NCBI RefSeq assembly: GCF_024362695.1
Contig: NC_065414.1
Location: 9,317,501-9,381,500 of the forward strand
Reading direction: 5' to 3'
DNA: 64,000 nt
Origin: Pectinophora gossypiella
Lineage: Eukaryota; Arthropoda; Insecta; Lepidoptera; Gelechiidae
Shown here: piece by piece, positions 1 through 13,300 of the stretch
Layout: each line of letters starts with the position of its first letter
Position numbering within the stretch: the first letter of the stretch is position 1
Translations under genes and position numbers: made by a program
Notes under the pieces: generated by a model
The model's database searches: none
Seen by the model: the letters and a program-made list of their open reading frames with translations, nothing else
Told to the model about the DNA's origin: nothing

Positions 1-970
1 TCGTTCTCGGTGACGGGGCTGAAGCTGCAGGGCGCCACCGTGCGAGGCAACCGCCTGTTGCTCACCAACACCATCATGGTCGACCTACCGCTCACCGTGC
101 TCACATGGATCCGGTTAGTCGCCTACTCTTTGCATTTGGCTGCGTTTCCATTGATGCGGAGTTGTGCGGAGAGGAGCGGAGATGTGCAGGAATTGACCAA
201 TCACCGTGAGGGAGAAAGTGACAGAGCGTCTTCGTTTTTCGCTCTCTCGAACGCTGTGATTGGTCAAATCCGCACATCTCCGCTCTTCTCTGCTCATATC
301 TGAGTCAGTGGAAACCCGGCCCTATAATGCCTTATTAAGGTGAACGCGCACCTAGACGCGAATCAGGAGTCGCACGCGCCTCGCAGTAAGAAGACATCGT
401 ATGCAACGCGTCGCCCACCTACCTGCGGCGCACGACCCACATTCTACCGCAAAATGCGATGACACCGGCAATTGCGACTCCTGCAGCGTGTCCAAGTGCG
501 CGTTCAACTTTAAATTACGCGATTAACAAATCATCCGCCGGGCCACGATTACGCCATACATTTTATGCCTACACCTGATGAAACGCTTAATGTCTCTCTA
601 GGCCTAGAGGATGAATCATTTTATGACAGATTTGAATACACCCTAATGCGAAAGAGATGTCAAGAAGAAATTGGTCTATTCCGACAGCTGCACCACGCTT
701 ACGTAAAGGATTGGTTGCCCGCTGTAGGCTTAGACTATAAAACCTGCGACTGCGACCTAGAATATCCGAGCACCATACCAATGTAGCCGTATCTGTTGCA
801 GCGGCGCGGAGCCGGCGTCGGGCGGGCAGACGCTGACGCTGCCGGTGTACCTCAACAGCGCGCGCTCCGAGCTGCTGTTCACCGTGCGGCTGCCCATCGC
901 GCCCGGCCAGGAGCCGCACGCCTTCTACGAGCGAGGCGTTGCGCTGCTCACCTCCACCGCACTCAACTAG
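1..970 (+). CDS. DYNC2H1: Cytoplasmic dynein 2 heavy chain, C-terminal end (partial)
   Basis: Last two coding exons of the motor subunit for retrograde intraflagellar transport in cilia. Exon A covers 1-113 and ends at a GTTAGT donor; exon B covers 802-970 after a TTGCAG acceptor and ends in TAG at 968-970. Joined in phase they give 93 residues. The segment beginning GLKLQGATVRGNRL and the later LTLPVYLNSARSELL match the family pattern at the extreme C terminus of DYNC2H1 (a GCSFDGN-like motif, then a SLPVYxSAER-like motif and a G-AL near the end). The rest of this very large gene lies upstream of the window. The 688-bp intron holds a palindromic MITE. Identity rests on recalled family motifs; axonemal dyneins end differently. 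Confidence 0.82.
138..322. mobile_element. Palindromic MITE in the last DYNC2H1 intron
   Basis: The two arms are imperfect inverted repeats of about 80 bp. Each begins near GTTTCCA, carries GAGCGGAGATGTGC and reads inward to GACCAATCAC; the centre holds GAGCGTC. A second copy lies at about 49060-49245. There is no coding capacity. This is the form of a non-autonomous DNA transposon. Confidence 0.7.
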
Positions 971-1196
971 TGGCACTGGCTACTATACTACTACAAATAC
1001 TCTCATAACACTACTGTCTTTGATGACGAAAAAGCTTCGTCACATTGGAAAACATATTTCTATTTAATTGCACAATATTGTAAGTTAAATTATCAAAAGC
1101 ATTGCTTGAAATGTAACCGAAAATGTATGCAATTTTAATACGCTTTGCAGTTAAATTCGATTTAATCATATATTGAATATAATCCGTATTTACTTT

Positions 1197-1202
1197 AATA
1201 AA
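1197..1202 (+). terminator. DYNC2H1: Poly(A) signal for DYNC2H1
   Basis: AATAAA 227 bp after the stop codon, in an AT-rich stretch. It is the first clear signal downstream of the last exon. Confidence 0.55.
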
Positions 1203-1223
1203 TTATTTACAAAAAAGAACCTT

Positions 1224-1229
1224 TTTATT
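1224..1229 (-). terminator. Tace: Poly(A) signal for ADAM17/TACE
   Basis: TTTATT on the plus strand, so AATAAA on the minus strand, about 95 bp after the ADAM17 stop codon. It lies 22 bases from the DYNC2H1 signal on the other strand, so the two 3'UTRs are likely to overlap. Confidence 0.55.
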
Positions 1230-1321
1230 TAAAAAACCTTATTTTGTGACGAATTACAATAAATTCGAGGATATCTTAAAAAATAAATTGGATAACTTAC
1301 ATAAAAATAAAAACACTTAGT

Positions 1322-4300
1322 TTAAAGCTGACTTGTGCCTTGAATAACTGTCTTCATACCCGGAGGCTTCTGCTTTGGTAATCTGTGAAGGACGAAAACA
1401 AAATTGTTCGTTAAAAAACTACATAATCGAAGTATCAATTAAGTTAGGGTTGAACTACATCTGGGCGCACCGCATCACACTTTCCTATGTGCTCCTATCC
1501 TTTTCTGCCACTCAGAACCGTCATTTCCTAGAGCGAGATATTGCGACGACACGCGGCGGAATGCTGTCGCACGCTCCTGTGAGGAAAACAAATGTCACAA
1601 GAAAGCAGCAGCACGCTACGACAGAGGCGAAAAAAATGGTTCGTCCTGTCAGATGTCGTTTAATCCGTAAAATCTATTTAAAAGAAACACGAATATAATA
1701 TCTTTTTAAGGGCGCAAATTTGAAATACTTCTTTTACCGTGTGGGTTGAGAGGTGGATTACCAACCTCACCCACCCTGATAATCAGGGGTTATTATTGAG
1801 CCGCCAGAGGCCCCTTACATGATTCGTGTAACGACTACGTATATACTTACAGCAGTAAATAATAACCGGGACTGTCACAGACAAGCGCCATCTAGCGCAA
1901 ACCTATTATAACAATTTAGTTTGGCTAGCTGGCTGCGTCCATATTTTATGATAGGAAATTGTAAAGTAGTAACCAAAAGAACCAACAGATAGCGCTAGTA
2001 ACCAACGCCAAATAAAAAGAGACAAAATGGAGTAATGACGAACGACGCATTTTATTTTCCCGCTCCCTAATAATTATTATATTCAACAAAGTCATATCAA
2101 ATCTATAACCTATTTCTTCAGGAACCAACAGCTTGATTTGCTTTCTGAACCACGGATCATTTTACTTTTCCTACTATAAAATATGATTAACTCTGACACC
2201 ATGGTCGGTGAAGTTAGTCATCGACAACCCAGAACTGTACAAGAAATATTGGCTGACTGACCTGGTGTGTATGATCTTGCGCGGCGAGGAGGGGTGCACG
2301 AGGTCGTGTTGTCTCTCCCACTCCAAGTACTTCTGATGCTGCCGCTGTCGACGACGATCCACGTAACTTATCTGCAGGAATTAAGTTCTGTGCAGTAAAG
2401 TGTATTTTATTTGACAAAGAGTAATTTTTGAAACGAGTTAACTGCGCTGAACATTTATAGGCTCCTAGTGTGTATGTGATGCTGTATCCTTCTGTGTGAT
2501 ACACGATGATGTTTAAAAATGAAACGTACGTATCAGTACTGCCTTTCAATATTTAGCCAGACGAAGGAAAACCTTGCCTGGCAAGGTCAAATATCTATAG
2601 GTACTATCTCATCGCTACGACTCCTGTCCCTCTTCACGAAGGCGCGACCTATATCGCCGAAAGTTTTTTACGTTACGAGCGTGCACCGTGCCACTCAGCA
2701 ACAGTTTTATAGGGTTGAACATCTGGTCGCACCGCATCGCACTTGCCTATGCTTTTATCTTTTGCTGCCACTCGGAACCGTTATTTGCTAGAGCAAGAGA
2801 ATGCGACCATACGTGTCGTCATCGACAAGGCGGCGAAACGCCTCACATTACACTGTAAGCAAACCAAATGCCAAAGTACGGTCACGAGCATTAATATGTA
2901 TACACTTTGGTACCATGTCACATTAACTTTTTTGACATAAGTCTCACTAAATGTCAAATATGTTAGTGCGACAGAGTCCTAAAGTGAGTACATTATATTG
3001 CTCATGACTGTACCCGGTAGCACGCTGTAACACAGGCGGAATATATGCGTTTCAATGCTGCCAGATGTGGGTTTTTATGAGTTGCCGACCTAAAAAATGC
3101 TATAAAACATGGATACTCACCACGCAGCTAGCGGGTATCCACACGAGCGCGGTGGCGAGTAGGACAACGCCGACGATGTTGTCACGCAGGAAGCCCAGCA
3201 CGTTGTTGATGTTGATGTCCTCGATGATGTCCCAGAATCGCTCCACCACGTCCTGGATCGTCTTCTCGCAGACGCCCTACACAACATACACAATCATTAT
3301 ACAACTATTGTAAAATTGTGGCGGACCCTAGTTGACCAGATAGTTCCATCCGTTTGCAACAGATGGCGGCACCATTCGATAATGCAGCCCTGAAACGCGC
3401 TATCAAAGTTTACACAGCATGACGCATATATACAACTTCCAACTTGGGGTGAGGTAAATCTATCTCGGCACCGATACGAATCGATCGTTCCTCTATTTCC
3501 TCCGTTCTTTATTTTACACTCTAACTCAAACTCAAATAGGTTTAACTAAAAACTAACTAGGTCTTATAAATTGTTATGCTTTATTTGCTACAGATATACA
3601 ACTTACCTTATTACAAAACCCTTGTATACAAGGTGTGCCGTCTGGCAGGATGTCGTTGTGTGCCACGGGGAAGCATGTCTTGTTCAGGCTCTTACGGCAA
3701 CACCGCTTGCACGCATCGGCGACTGTTGACGAAATAATCACTACTTAATAAATAATAAGTAAGTGTAGCGGATGTGTGTGGGTGTGTCTGTGTAAGTAGT
3801 GAGGTTAAAACAGGAAGGCCTAGGCGTACATACCGCGATCAGATCCAGGATATACATTGTTTTAAGTTTACGCGGTTATTATCATATCGAAATATCGGGA
3901 GTCTCATATCCCCATTTAAACGCGGTAAGAACCCGTTATTATGTGTTTTAATTCAGATCCAGGATGTTTAAAGAAGGTTCAAGAGTACTCCAAACTGGTG
4001 AGCGTGCGTGAAGTCCGAAGTACGAGGATCCTCCAATGGGAAATAGGCGTGATCTTATATACAGAGTGTTAGTGACACCGTAACGAATACTGAGGGGGGA
4101 TGATTCAGACCATGGTTCTGAGTTAATATCAAGTGGAATTTCCTGTCGGAAAATTCATGTTTTTTTTTAGGTTTATTTTAATTATTTTCCGTTCCATACT
4201 TTTACGACAGAAAATTCCACTTGATCTCTCAGAATCATGGCCTAAATCATCCCTCAAATTTTTCGTTACGATATCACTAACACCCTGTATGTATGTTGTA

Positions 4301-7300
4301 TCATAGACAATTGATATCACGTGGTTTCCACCATTTGCGGCCGGTTAATGGCAATAGGCTCGTCCCCTATTACACGGAACTTGCACATAGCTGGCAAGGA
4401 GTGTGCGCAATGTACACTTCTGCTTACCCTTTTGGGGATACAGGCGTGATGATACTTCATGTTGTTAATAAATAATCGCAACATGAACTTAAAATAACAT
4501 AACGCCACGTCCGAACAATGTAATATTAATCTAAAAAATAGAAGTAGTGTGATGATTAAAAATCAATTTCATTATTCTTTTCGACTTCATTAATGGAATT
4601 TCTCGAATTAATCGAAATTTTACGAATTGACTAACAATTAGTACGACGTTTGATCGCTTACATGGACGAAATTATTAATAGGGTAGGTAATTCGCAACGA
4701 GTTAGGCGCATCATACTATGAGCGAGAGATTCTGAGAACCGGCATACAGCAAACAAGTAAACAAGATAGTGAAAAGTAGGTGGCGATGGGGGTTAAGAAG
4801 ACCTCATTGAAGCATTTCATCTAGGTAAACAACCTATATACGTCTCACTGCTGGGCACAGGCCTCCCCTCAATCAACCGAAGGGGGTATGGAGCATACTC
4901 CACCAGCTGCTCCACTGCGGGTTGGTGGAGGTGTTTTTACGGCTAATAGCCGGGACCAACGGCTTAACGTGCCCTCTGAAGCACGGAATCATCTTACTTT
5001 TTCGGACAATCAGGTGATTCAAGCCTGAAAAGTCCTTACCAAACAAAGGACAGTCTCACAAAGTGATTTCGACAATGTCCCCATCGGGAATCGAACCCGG
5101 ACCTCCAGATCGTGAGCCTAACGCTCCAACCACTAGACCACGGAGGCTGTTGCATTTCATCTAAGAAAGAAATATCCCTATTTGATATTTCTGGACATTG
5201 CGTCTTACATTTATATGCGCAAATGTTTGAAATGTGGCCTTTTTAACCCCTTAGGTAGATGTCTCACCAATATCACACATGCAGCTGTGCATGCCCTGTG
5301 TCTCGCAGTAGGGCACGCATGTTCCGTTGCGACAGCGGCCGCGCTCCGCGCACTCGTGCTCGTCTGCTATCGCCGGCGCCTGCAACCATACAATAATATA
5401 TTAATAAAGTAATAATAACAATCGATAAATGTTGAGGACACGAGAGAGAAGTATACGTATATTAGTATTGATGAAATGGATAGGCATAGTTTCATCTCGT
5501 AGAATAGCCATGAGTTTACGAATACTTTATGATTGCCTAGAATAAGGCTGTCAAATGCCAAGTAAACTAATATTTCGGCAATTGTTTCTTTGTAAAACAA
5601 AGAGGTACGTCATGTCAGGATCGAAGCAAGTAGTCGTGAATGTATGTAAGTATCATCTGCCTAGCCTTATACCGTTTTTCACGGGGTGCTTACCTAACCT
5701 GAAGATTTGACAGGTCCGGTTTTTTACCGAAGCAACTGCCTGACTGATATGTCAGCCCGCTAAGGAAAAACCAGCCCAATACAGGTTAGGTTAGTTAGAC
5801 ATACCTCCGAAAACATTCCTACGAAATGTGGGTTTCCTCCCGATGTTTTCCTTCACCGCTGAGCACGTGATCATTTATGATCCAAACATGAATTCGAAAA
5901 CAAATTCGAAAAAAAAGAAACATTTAGGCCTGTGCTGGATTCGAACCCGCGACCTCAAAGTGAGAGGCAAGCGTTCTACCAAGTGGGCTACCACGGTACC
6001 TTGGGGCAGTCCGCGGAGGCGCCGCTGCAGGTGGCCTCGCCCTCGCAGGCGGGGTGCGCGGCCTCGCGGCACACCACGCCGGGCGGCGCGAACACGCAGC
6101 CGGCGCAGCACGGGCTGTTCTTGTCGGAGCACACCGCGCCCTGGCTCTTGCGCAGCTTGCAGTTCTTGTCGCAGCACATGTCGTTGTCTTCCGTGCCTGG
6201 TGCATGATAATGGAATGGACTAAATGAAAAATGTAATGTGTAAGCACCATGGGAAACCAATTTAAAGTCTAGATTCTACTTTATTCATTCCGAAACTTCA
6301 AGTATAAGTGACATATATTTACGGTGAAGGTTTCTCGGTTAAAAACGACTTGTCATCATTCAAATTATTCAAAGACAAAGTGATTTCTTGCCTCGGGTAG
6401 CACTAAGGTACATGAGCCACATGCATGGGCCTTTGGGAACTCAAAAACACTAAACATCAGACTGATGTACGACAAAAAAAGAACTGGTGTAATACCGAGC
6501 AATCCAGCGTCGCACTCCTCGCCGCCCTCGACGCGCAGGTTCCCGCAGAAGCTCTCCTCGGGCTCGGAGAAACAGCGCCCAGACTTCGCTTGCAGCACCT
6601 TGCGGATCGAACGCAGGCTGCACGGCGAGAAACGCTGCAACGTTATAAATATACTACGTTACAAACCTACTCAGTTACAGATACACTAAGTCACAGATGC
6701 ACTAAGTCACAGATACACTAAGTCACAGATACACTAAGTCACAGATACACTAAGTCACCGATACACTAAGTCACAGATACACTAAGTCACAGATACAATA
6801 AGTCACAGATACACTAAGTCACAAATACAAGTAAATAAAATCAGGGCGTCTTTTCAGGCGATATCTCAAATGCAATTGTGATAATAAAAATAAGGTCAGT
6901 GACCAGTCTTTATCCTGTAAGCTTTTGCTATCAGAATGCAAACCAATTTCAACGTTTACTGACCTTGTTATTGACATCGTAGCCGCTAACACTGTAGGTG
7001 TACATGAGGTAGGAGCCGCCCTGCGAGGCGGCGGGCGAACACTCAGCCACGTCGGGGTCGTGCTCGGAGCCCCAGTTGTGCCCAAACTCGTGCGCCGTCA
7101 CCAGGTCTGCCTCGCGCGTGATCACGCGCTGCCCGTAGTGGTTGCGCGACGAGCTTAACCCAGAGTTCAGGTACAGTGTGTACCCGTTCTTGAAATATTC
7201 TGTTTTAAGAGATAACATATTTTATGTTATGTTGTTATGGTATGCGAAGGGTAGTTGAGAATAACATAGATTGCGTGTTCTTAAAAAACAAACATGTTAT

Positions 7301-10300
7301 TCATACCAGAATGGAACGTCTCAAGACTCTCAACCAACCAAACCCGACGGGAAATTCCACTTGATATTAACTCACGAATCATGGTCTGAATCATTCCCCC
7401 CAGTATTCGTTACGATGTCACTAACACTCTGTATTTTTCTTATACCATTATACAAGCACGCTAAGCGGTTAGTCCCGGGCTACTAACTCAAACACATCCA
7501 ACAACCCGCAATGGAGCGTGGTCATACCCTCTCCGATTGACCGAGATCTGTGCCCAGCAGAGGGACATATATAGGCTGTTTCTATGTCATTATATGTAAT
7601 ATTATGTACATACAGGTAGCAAGCCCTCGTCATACTCGTGCATACCAACACCTTATAACATTATAAAGTATAATAAAAAGCAAACTTATAACAAGTGCAA
7701 GCGTTAAAAGCGAACAAAACAAAGTAACACTCACACTATTGCACCGCAATAGCTGAAAACAAAACATAAAATGAAACAGACGAAACCATACATGTGCTGC
7801 ATATACAAAATAACTTCTTAAAACAAAAATAAAAACCTAAAAAAATCCTAAAAACTAAAACCTAAGACCCCTAATTAATACTTAAAAATTCAAATGACGG
7901 TCATCGAACTACGGCGGGTAGATCTATTTTTTTCCCTTAATTACCAAGTTTTAGTAAACTCTTCTAAATAATAGAGCACATATCATTTGATTTCATGATT
8001 TCTCACCCACGTAGAATCTAAACCAACGTTTAGTTTTTAAAATTACACCCGTAAACCCTATTCGGGTGGGCAGAGCCACAAATAACCAGAAGATAATTTA
8101 CGGATACTCTTAAAAAATAATCCTAAATTGGGAATTATGAATCATGAACCTCCGTGGTCTAGCGGTTAGAGCGTCAGGCTCACGATCTGGTCCGGGTTCG
8201 ATTCCCAATGGGGGCATTGTCGAAATCACTTTGTGAGACTGACCTTTCTTTGGTAGGGACTTTTCAGGTCTGACTGACCTGAAAAAGTAAGATGGTTCCG
8301 TGCTTCGGAGGGCACGTTAAGCCGTTGGGCCCGGCTATTAGCAGTAAAAAACTTCGTAGTATGCTCCATACCCCCTCCGGTTGATTGAGGAGAGGCCTGT
8401 ACCCAGCAGTGGGTCGTATATAGATAGGCTGTTGTGTTATGTATGAATCATGCACCTGTATGACCCGTATGGTGACAGATATCCATGACGTTAAAAACGG
8501 ATTATCTCTTCGCCGGCGTTTTCTGGTTTACAATATATAATTGGCGTTTCTTTAAAGACTTCTGTGTGATATTAAAGAAATGTACCTGGCGTGCATATCC
8601 CTCCGACGGAGTTGCGTCGCGGCGACCCGACGTACGCCAGGCCGAGTATTCCACCCTCAAATTTGAGGTCCGTGAAGAGATGCGCCAGGCAGAAGTCCTT
8701 GTGTGAATATTCGCGGCTGAACACCTGCAGCAATAAAATACAATAGGGTAGTCACGTCGGTCTGACAAAGCTCACTGAACGGTACAAGCTCAACCGTACA
8801 TTCTCACCTGAGCACTTTCCGTCATTTGTATGTAAAATAGTTTATAGCTAATTAGCAATCACTGCGACCCTAAAGGTTTCAAAAGGTTTACAACCAAGTT
8901 CATCTAATGGTAATATTTTTGATTTTGGATAAATTACCTTGACCTTTAAGGTCATTGACCCTGGTGACCTTCTCCTTTGAGGTCACTGGCCTATGCTATT
9001 TTTCTGAAGAATAACGTTATCGACCTTGATTTTCAGGTAAAAAAAATGTCGAAGTCCTAATTTTATATTAAAAAAAAACGTTTTTTAGGCCATGTCAGGG
9101 GCCTTTGGCGGCTCAATAATAACCCTTACACCAGGGTTAATGAAGTTGGTAATTCACCTCACAACCCACACGATAGAAGAAAATATAAAAAAGTAAAAAT
9201 AATTTATTTACCAAATAAAGTAAAATTAACACAAGTATCGCTATACTTGCACTAGGGTTCCCCTGTATCGCAGTAGCCCTATGATAAAACAGTTTTTGCA
9301 TAAATATTAAAAATACAAAGTCCGGTGGAGATTCAGGTATATGAGACCCTTTTTGCGACACCCCGACCTCGGAACACCGTACACTCAGTGAAATGCGGGT
9401 ACTTTATTAGTCATGCGGTGGCTGTACCTCTGACTACCCACAATTAGAAATATTATAGTAAGTTTAAATTTATGTTATATAAACCTGAGAATTTAATATA
9501 TTTTCACAATCATGACATAACGAAGCGGATAAACCATGGGATTATCTTTAAGCGTGGTGAAACGTGGGTACTTACATCATGCGGTATCTGTATCTCTGAC
9601 TACCCTCAATTGGGAATATAGATGTGAGCTCATATTCATTTATTTTACACTTCATTATCACAATCACTTTACGTACAGACAATAATTAATTATGTCAGAC
9701 TTTCACAAGCTTATCATAATACTCACAATTTAGTATTCATATTGTTCTGCAACTCCTGCACGATAGCGTAATGCGTCTCTACAAGTGACCGTTCACCTTC
9801 TTTGTACACACCGGACCGAAGAGACATGTGAAACGTACTCGCTCGGGCATTACCCAATGACATGTGTCGCCTTCAGCGTTCCGATCGTCACTGAACGACT
9901 CACACTGACAGACAGTTATGAGACTTCACCCACGATATAAGAAAACCAGGTATGCTCAAAAGTGACAGCTAACATTTCAAAGTTAGCCCAGCTGACGTCA
10001 TCCCACCCAGTGTTGCGATTTCGTAAAAAAGAAATTACCCACGACCAATATTTTTATATTTACTTTGCAAGGAAATTTTGAACTTTTAGTAAAAAGAGTT
10101 ACTTACAATTTTAATTATTTTTATATATGTGACAAGTATTAGTAATTAAATACATTAGTTAGTAATTCACTTAATTTTCAATAATAAAAAGAGATACCAA
10201 TTTAATGGTAACACAGGCACAGTGGTAATACTTTATTTCATCAAAGTGCTAGCAGTGGCGGCTTGTCATAGGATTGAGTATACCTGGTTTTCTTCACCCA

Positions 10301-13300
10301 CTTGCGCTTATGCCACCTGCCATCAAGTGGTAGTTCTTCGAACACTGGAAGTCAATATCATTACCGTTAACGCAAAAATATCCTAGAATCGTTGGTTTTT
10401 TTGCAAATATCCAATTAGAATTTATGTATGTCTAATTGTCTACTTACGTAAGAAGTACTTCCGGTGTTCAAAGAACTACCCTAAGACGCTACAACTTCAC
10501 TGCAGTCGTTGATGGATCACCTTTCCTTATGAGTTCTCATACGTCACGCCCGTATCCCTACCGGTATTGGCAGAGTCACAAATCATAAATATGTGTTCTC
10601 ATTGTAGTTTTTTGGTTATTAGCCCAGTAGCACCCAAATAGATAGTTCACATTTTTTATAAAGACATGGCGTAGCATGTAATAATTATTCAGCAAGTAAG
10701 CGTTGGTGTTGTTACACATTTTTTTTTGTCTTGAGCCCCTAGGACTCGCTTCCCCCAAAATCTGCTATTCATTGGGAAACTCAAAGTGCCGTAAATAATA
10801 CGCAAGCACACTAAGGATAATTTGTAGCAGAAGTAGGTACGTATATATTCCCATAGGAGAAGACAACGAACCATAAATACACCCTAATCTGCAGTGACAC
10901 ACAGCTTGGGGCCTATTTCATAAAACTTACAATTGTAAATTACAACTACACTTTGGTATCCATTTCGTAGTTAATATAAAACTGCAAAATATATCTAATC
11001 ACACAGCGCACGTCGTATTGTCGCTGTAATTTACAATTGTAACTTTGCAGTGACGTAGAACCTGGAACAAAAGCCACACAGGAGGTTACAAAGGCCACAT
11101 CAAAGCGATTCATCTAAGCGCGGTTACTTTTATATGCGCAAATGTCAAATAGCTGCTTTTCAACAAAGATGTGGCGTTTTCAACCCCCCTGATCTACAGT
11201 GATGAAGATAGTTGTTACAATGCACAGTTACCTCGAGCAGATTGCGCACATCCCACTTCTCGCGCACCATGTTGTAGTGCGCCTCTCCGCCGCGCACGCG
11301 CGTCGGCTCGGAGTGTACTAAGATCTTCTTGATCACGAACCCCATGCCTTTGAAACCATCCATATCCTGAAACATAAAGATGTATGAGCCCTAATGTACC
11401 AATGAGAAGTGGTAAAACACGCTCATAATTGTTATTTTGTTCGTTTGAACTTACGAAGATCGAAATGTATTTAATTACATAATTTTATAAAGGAGGCGAC
11501 ACAAATCTCACGTACCTGCCGATCCTGCCACACTGTATCATTGTAAATCTTGTGCACACGATCTATCAAACTTATCTGAAACAAAACAAATGTTTAACAC
11601 TGTTAGGCATGTTAGATAACAAGTTCAAATGTGATTTGGTACACTAGTCCATGAAACAGTGAAAGCGAACTCGCTCCATCTTAGGCCTCGTCAATGCCTT
11701 GAGCAAGTCTGAGGCCAACAGCAACCCCATTAAAGGTAAAAAAAAATGTAGTATATTACGAACAAAAAGAGACGGGGCTTAAGTAAGTTCTCGTTGCACC
11801 GCGTATTTGGAGTCTATCAGTTTTAGGTTAGTATAACAGAAAGCTCGGTGAGGTGTAGGTGCTTAGTTAGCCTTGCGCTGAATGTACCTCTGACTACCCG
11901 TTGTGAGCTTATGCCGCATATTTGACATGGGGAATTATTTCAAATACGCGGCATAAGCTCACGGGTAGTCACACCCCATTCACCGACGACAGGTAGTCAG
12001 TCACACCCCATTCACCTCATAATTTTCATTAGCGAAATTAACTATTGCTACATCCTTATTGATCCGCACATTCATAAGTGAAGCATGTTTTAAGAACTGT
12101 AAGTAATTGAAATAGACATCAATTTACCAAATAGCTGATGGTAGTCTTGGTGTTGCTGGCTCCCATTTCTTGGAAGAACCTATAGTCTGCGACAAGGAGA
12201 AGGGGACATCTCGTCTTAGTTGGCGTGTATTCATAGTCACTCTGCCGTTTCACCCGCTTACCGCTTCCCTCTTTCTCGCTGTCCTGAGAGTTAGCCTGCA
12301 TGCCGTCGTGGTGGTCCTGATTTCTTTCCAAATACTTGTCTTTCTCAGACTGTTCATGTTGCAATTCTATGTTTCTGGCTTCATCTTGTTCGTCGTCGTC
12401 TTCTTCCAACTCTGTTTTAAATTTAAACATATAAAATGAAAATAGACATACATACATAAACTCACGCCTATTGCCCACCGGGGTAAGCAGAGACTATAGA
12501 ATTCCATTTGCTTCATTTGTTTTGCATTTGCTTTGTTTATGTATGTATGTATGTAAAATGAAAATAGAGCATTATTCTTAAATCCTAAAAAGCACTGTAC
12601 TTTATTAATTGTAAGAATTTAGAAAAGTTAGGCTAGCTGCTCAATGCACGGCCGGACACGAAGAGGCATCGCCATGGTGTCGAGGCGTGAGCGACTGTGG
12701 CTCCTTTCCATATTATCGTCGCCAGATGAAATGGAATGACAAAATGGCCGAGACGACGCGCGGGACATCTTCTGGCAGTAAGCGTAGGCAGATTTTATCC
12801 TATACAACATGTAGAGGCGCGTCTTTCACGCACATAGGTCAATCTATTATTATTATACATACATATATCGCACATCTAGTTCTTTAAAGTCATAAATGTA
12901 ATTTTTTAAATTTTACAGTAGAGCGCTTTAACGATTTTTGTTTTGCCATATCTACGTTAATTACTAAGTTAAATCAATTTCAGATTTTTTGACATTTATG
13001 ACTTTTAAGAACTAGATGTGCGATATACATTCCCGCTGGGGTAGGCAGAGGCCGAAGAATTCCACTTCCTACAATCCTGACATACCACTTTTGTTTCTTC
13101 CACTCTCATCAAAGACTATTATTATGTATTATAGAAGTTATTATTTGTTATTCCTACCTTTTCCTTCCTTCACATAGCCACACACTCGAGGCTTGCCTTC
13201 AGTAGCGCCATTGTTGCCTCCAGCCCAGCTCAGTTTGATGTCTGATGCCTTGTACGTGATCATGCTCTTGTCATCCAGGTGCGGTAGGTGACGCCAAGAT

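Larger units (their letters stand above)
8725..11231. other. ADAM17 intron 7 with repeat fragments
   Basis: No coding sequence is supportable. Besides the MITEs listed separately it holds two copies (about 9390-9450 and 9545-9625) of a repeat ending TGTACCTCTGACTACCC; others of this family are at about 11825-11905 and 34768-34865. At about 9925-9955 and 10275-10305 there is an inverted pair around ACCAGGTATGCTCAA. A cluster of AGGTCA half-sites lies at 8940-8985. Confidence 0.6.

Noticed and set aside
565..786. 73-codon frame in the DYNC2H1 intron
   Set aside because: No domain or splice role is recognised, and the DYNC2H1 exons flank it cleanly. It may be a fragment of an unknown mobile element.
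2174..2261. Read-through end of ADAM17 exon 15 to the stop at 2174
   Set aside because: A strong CAG|GTCAGT donor ends the exon at 2262, and a last exon at 1322-1382 with a good acceptor continues in phase close to a poly(A) signal. The longer form could exist as a retained-intron variant.
5070..5147. Possible tRNA gene (similar patterns at 5930-5999, 8149-8220 and 56068-56140)
   Set aside because: Each has A- and B-box-like sequence, but they are heads of repeated SINEs with shared downstream bodies and target duplications, and the cloverleaf stems are imperfect.
6673..6830. CRISPR-like array
   Set aside because: The units are contiguous 16-bp repeats with no unique spacers, in an animal intron.
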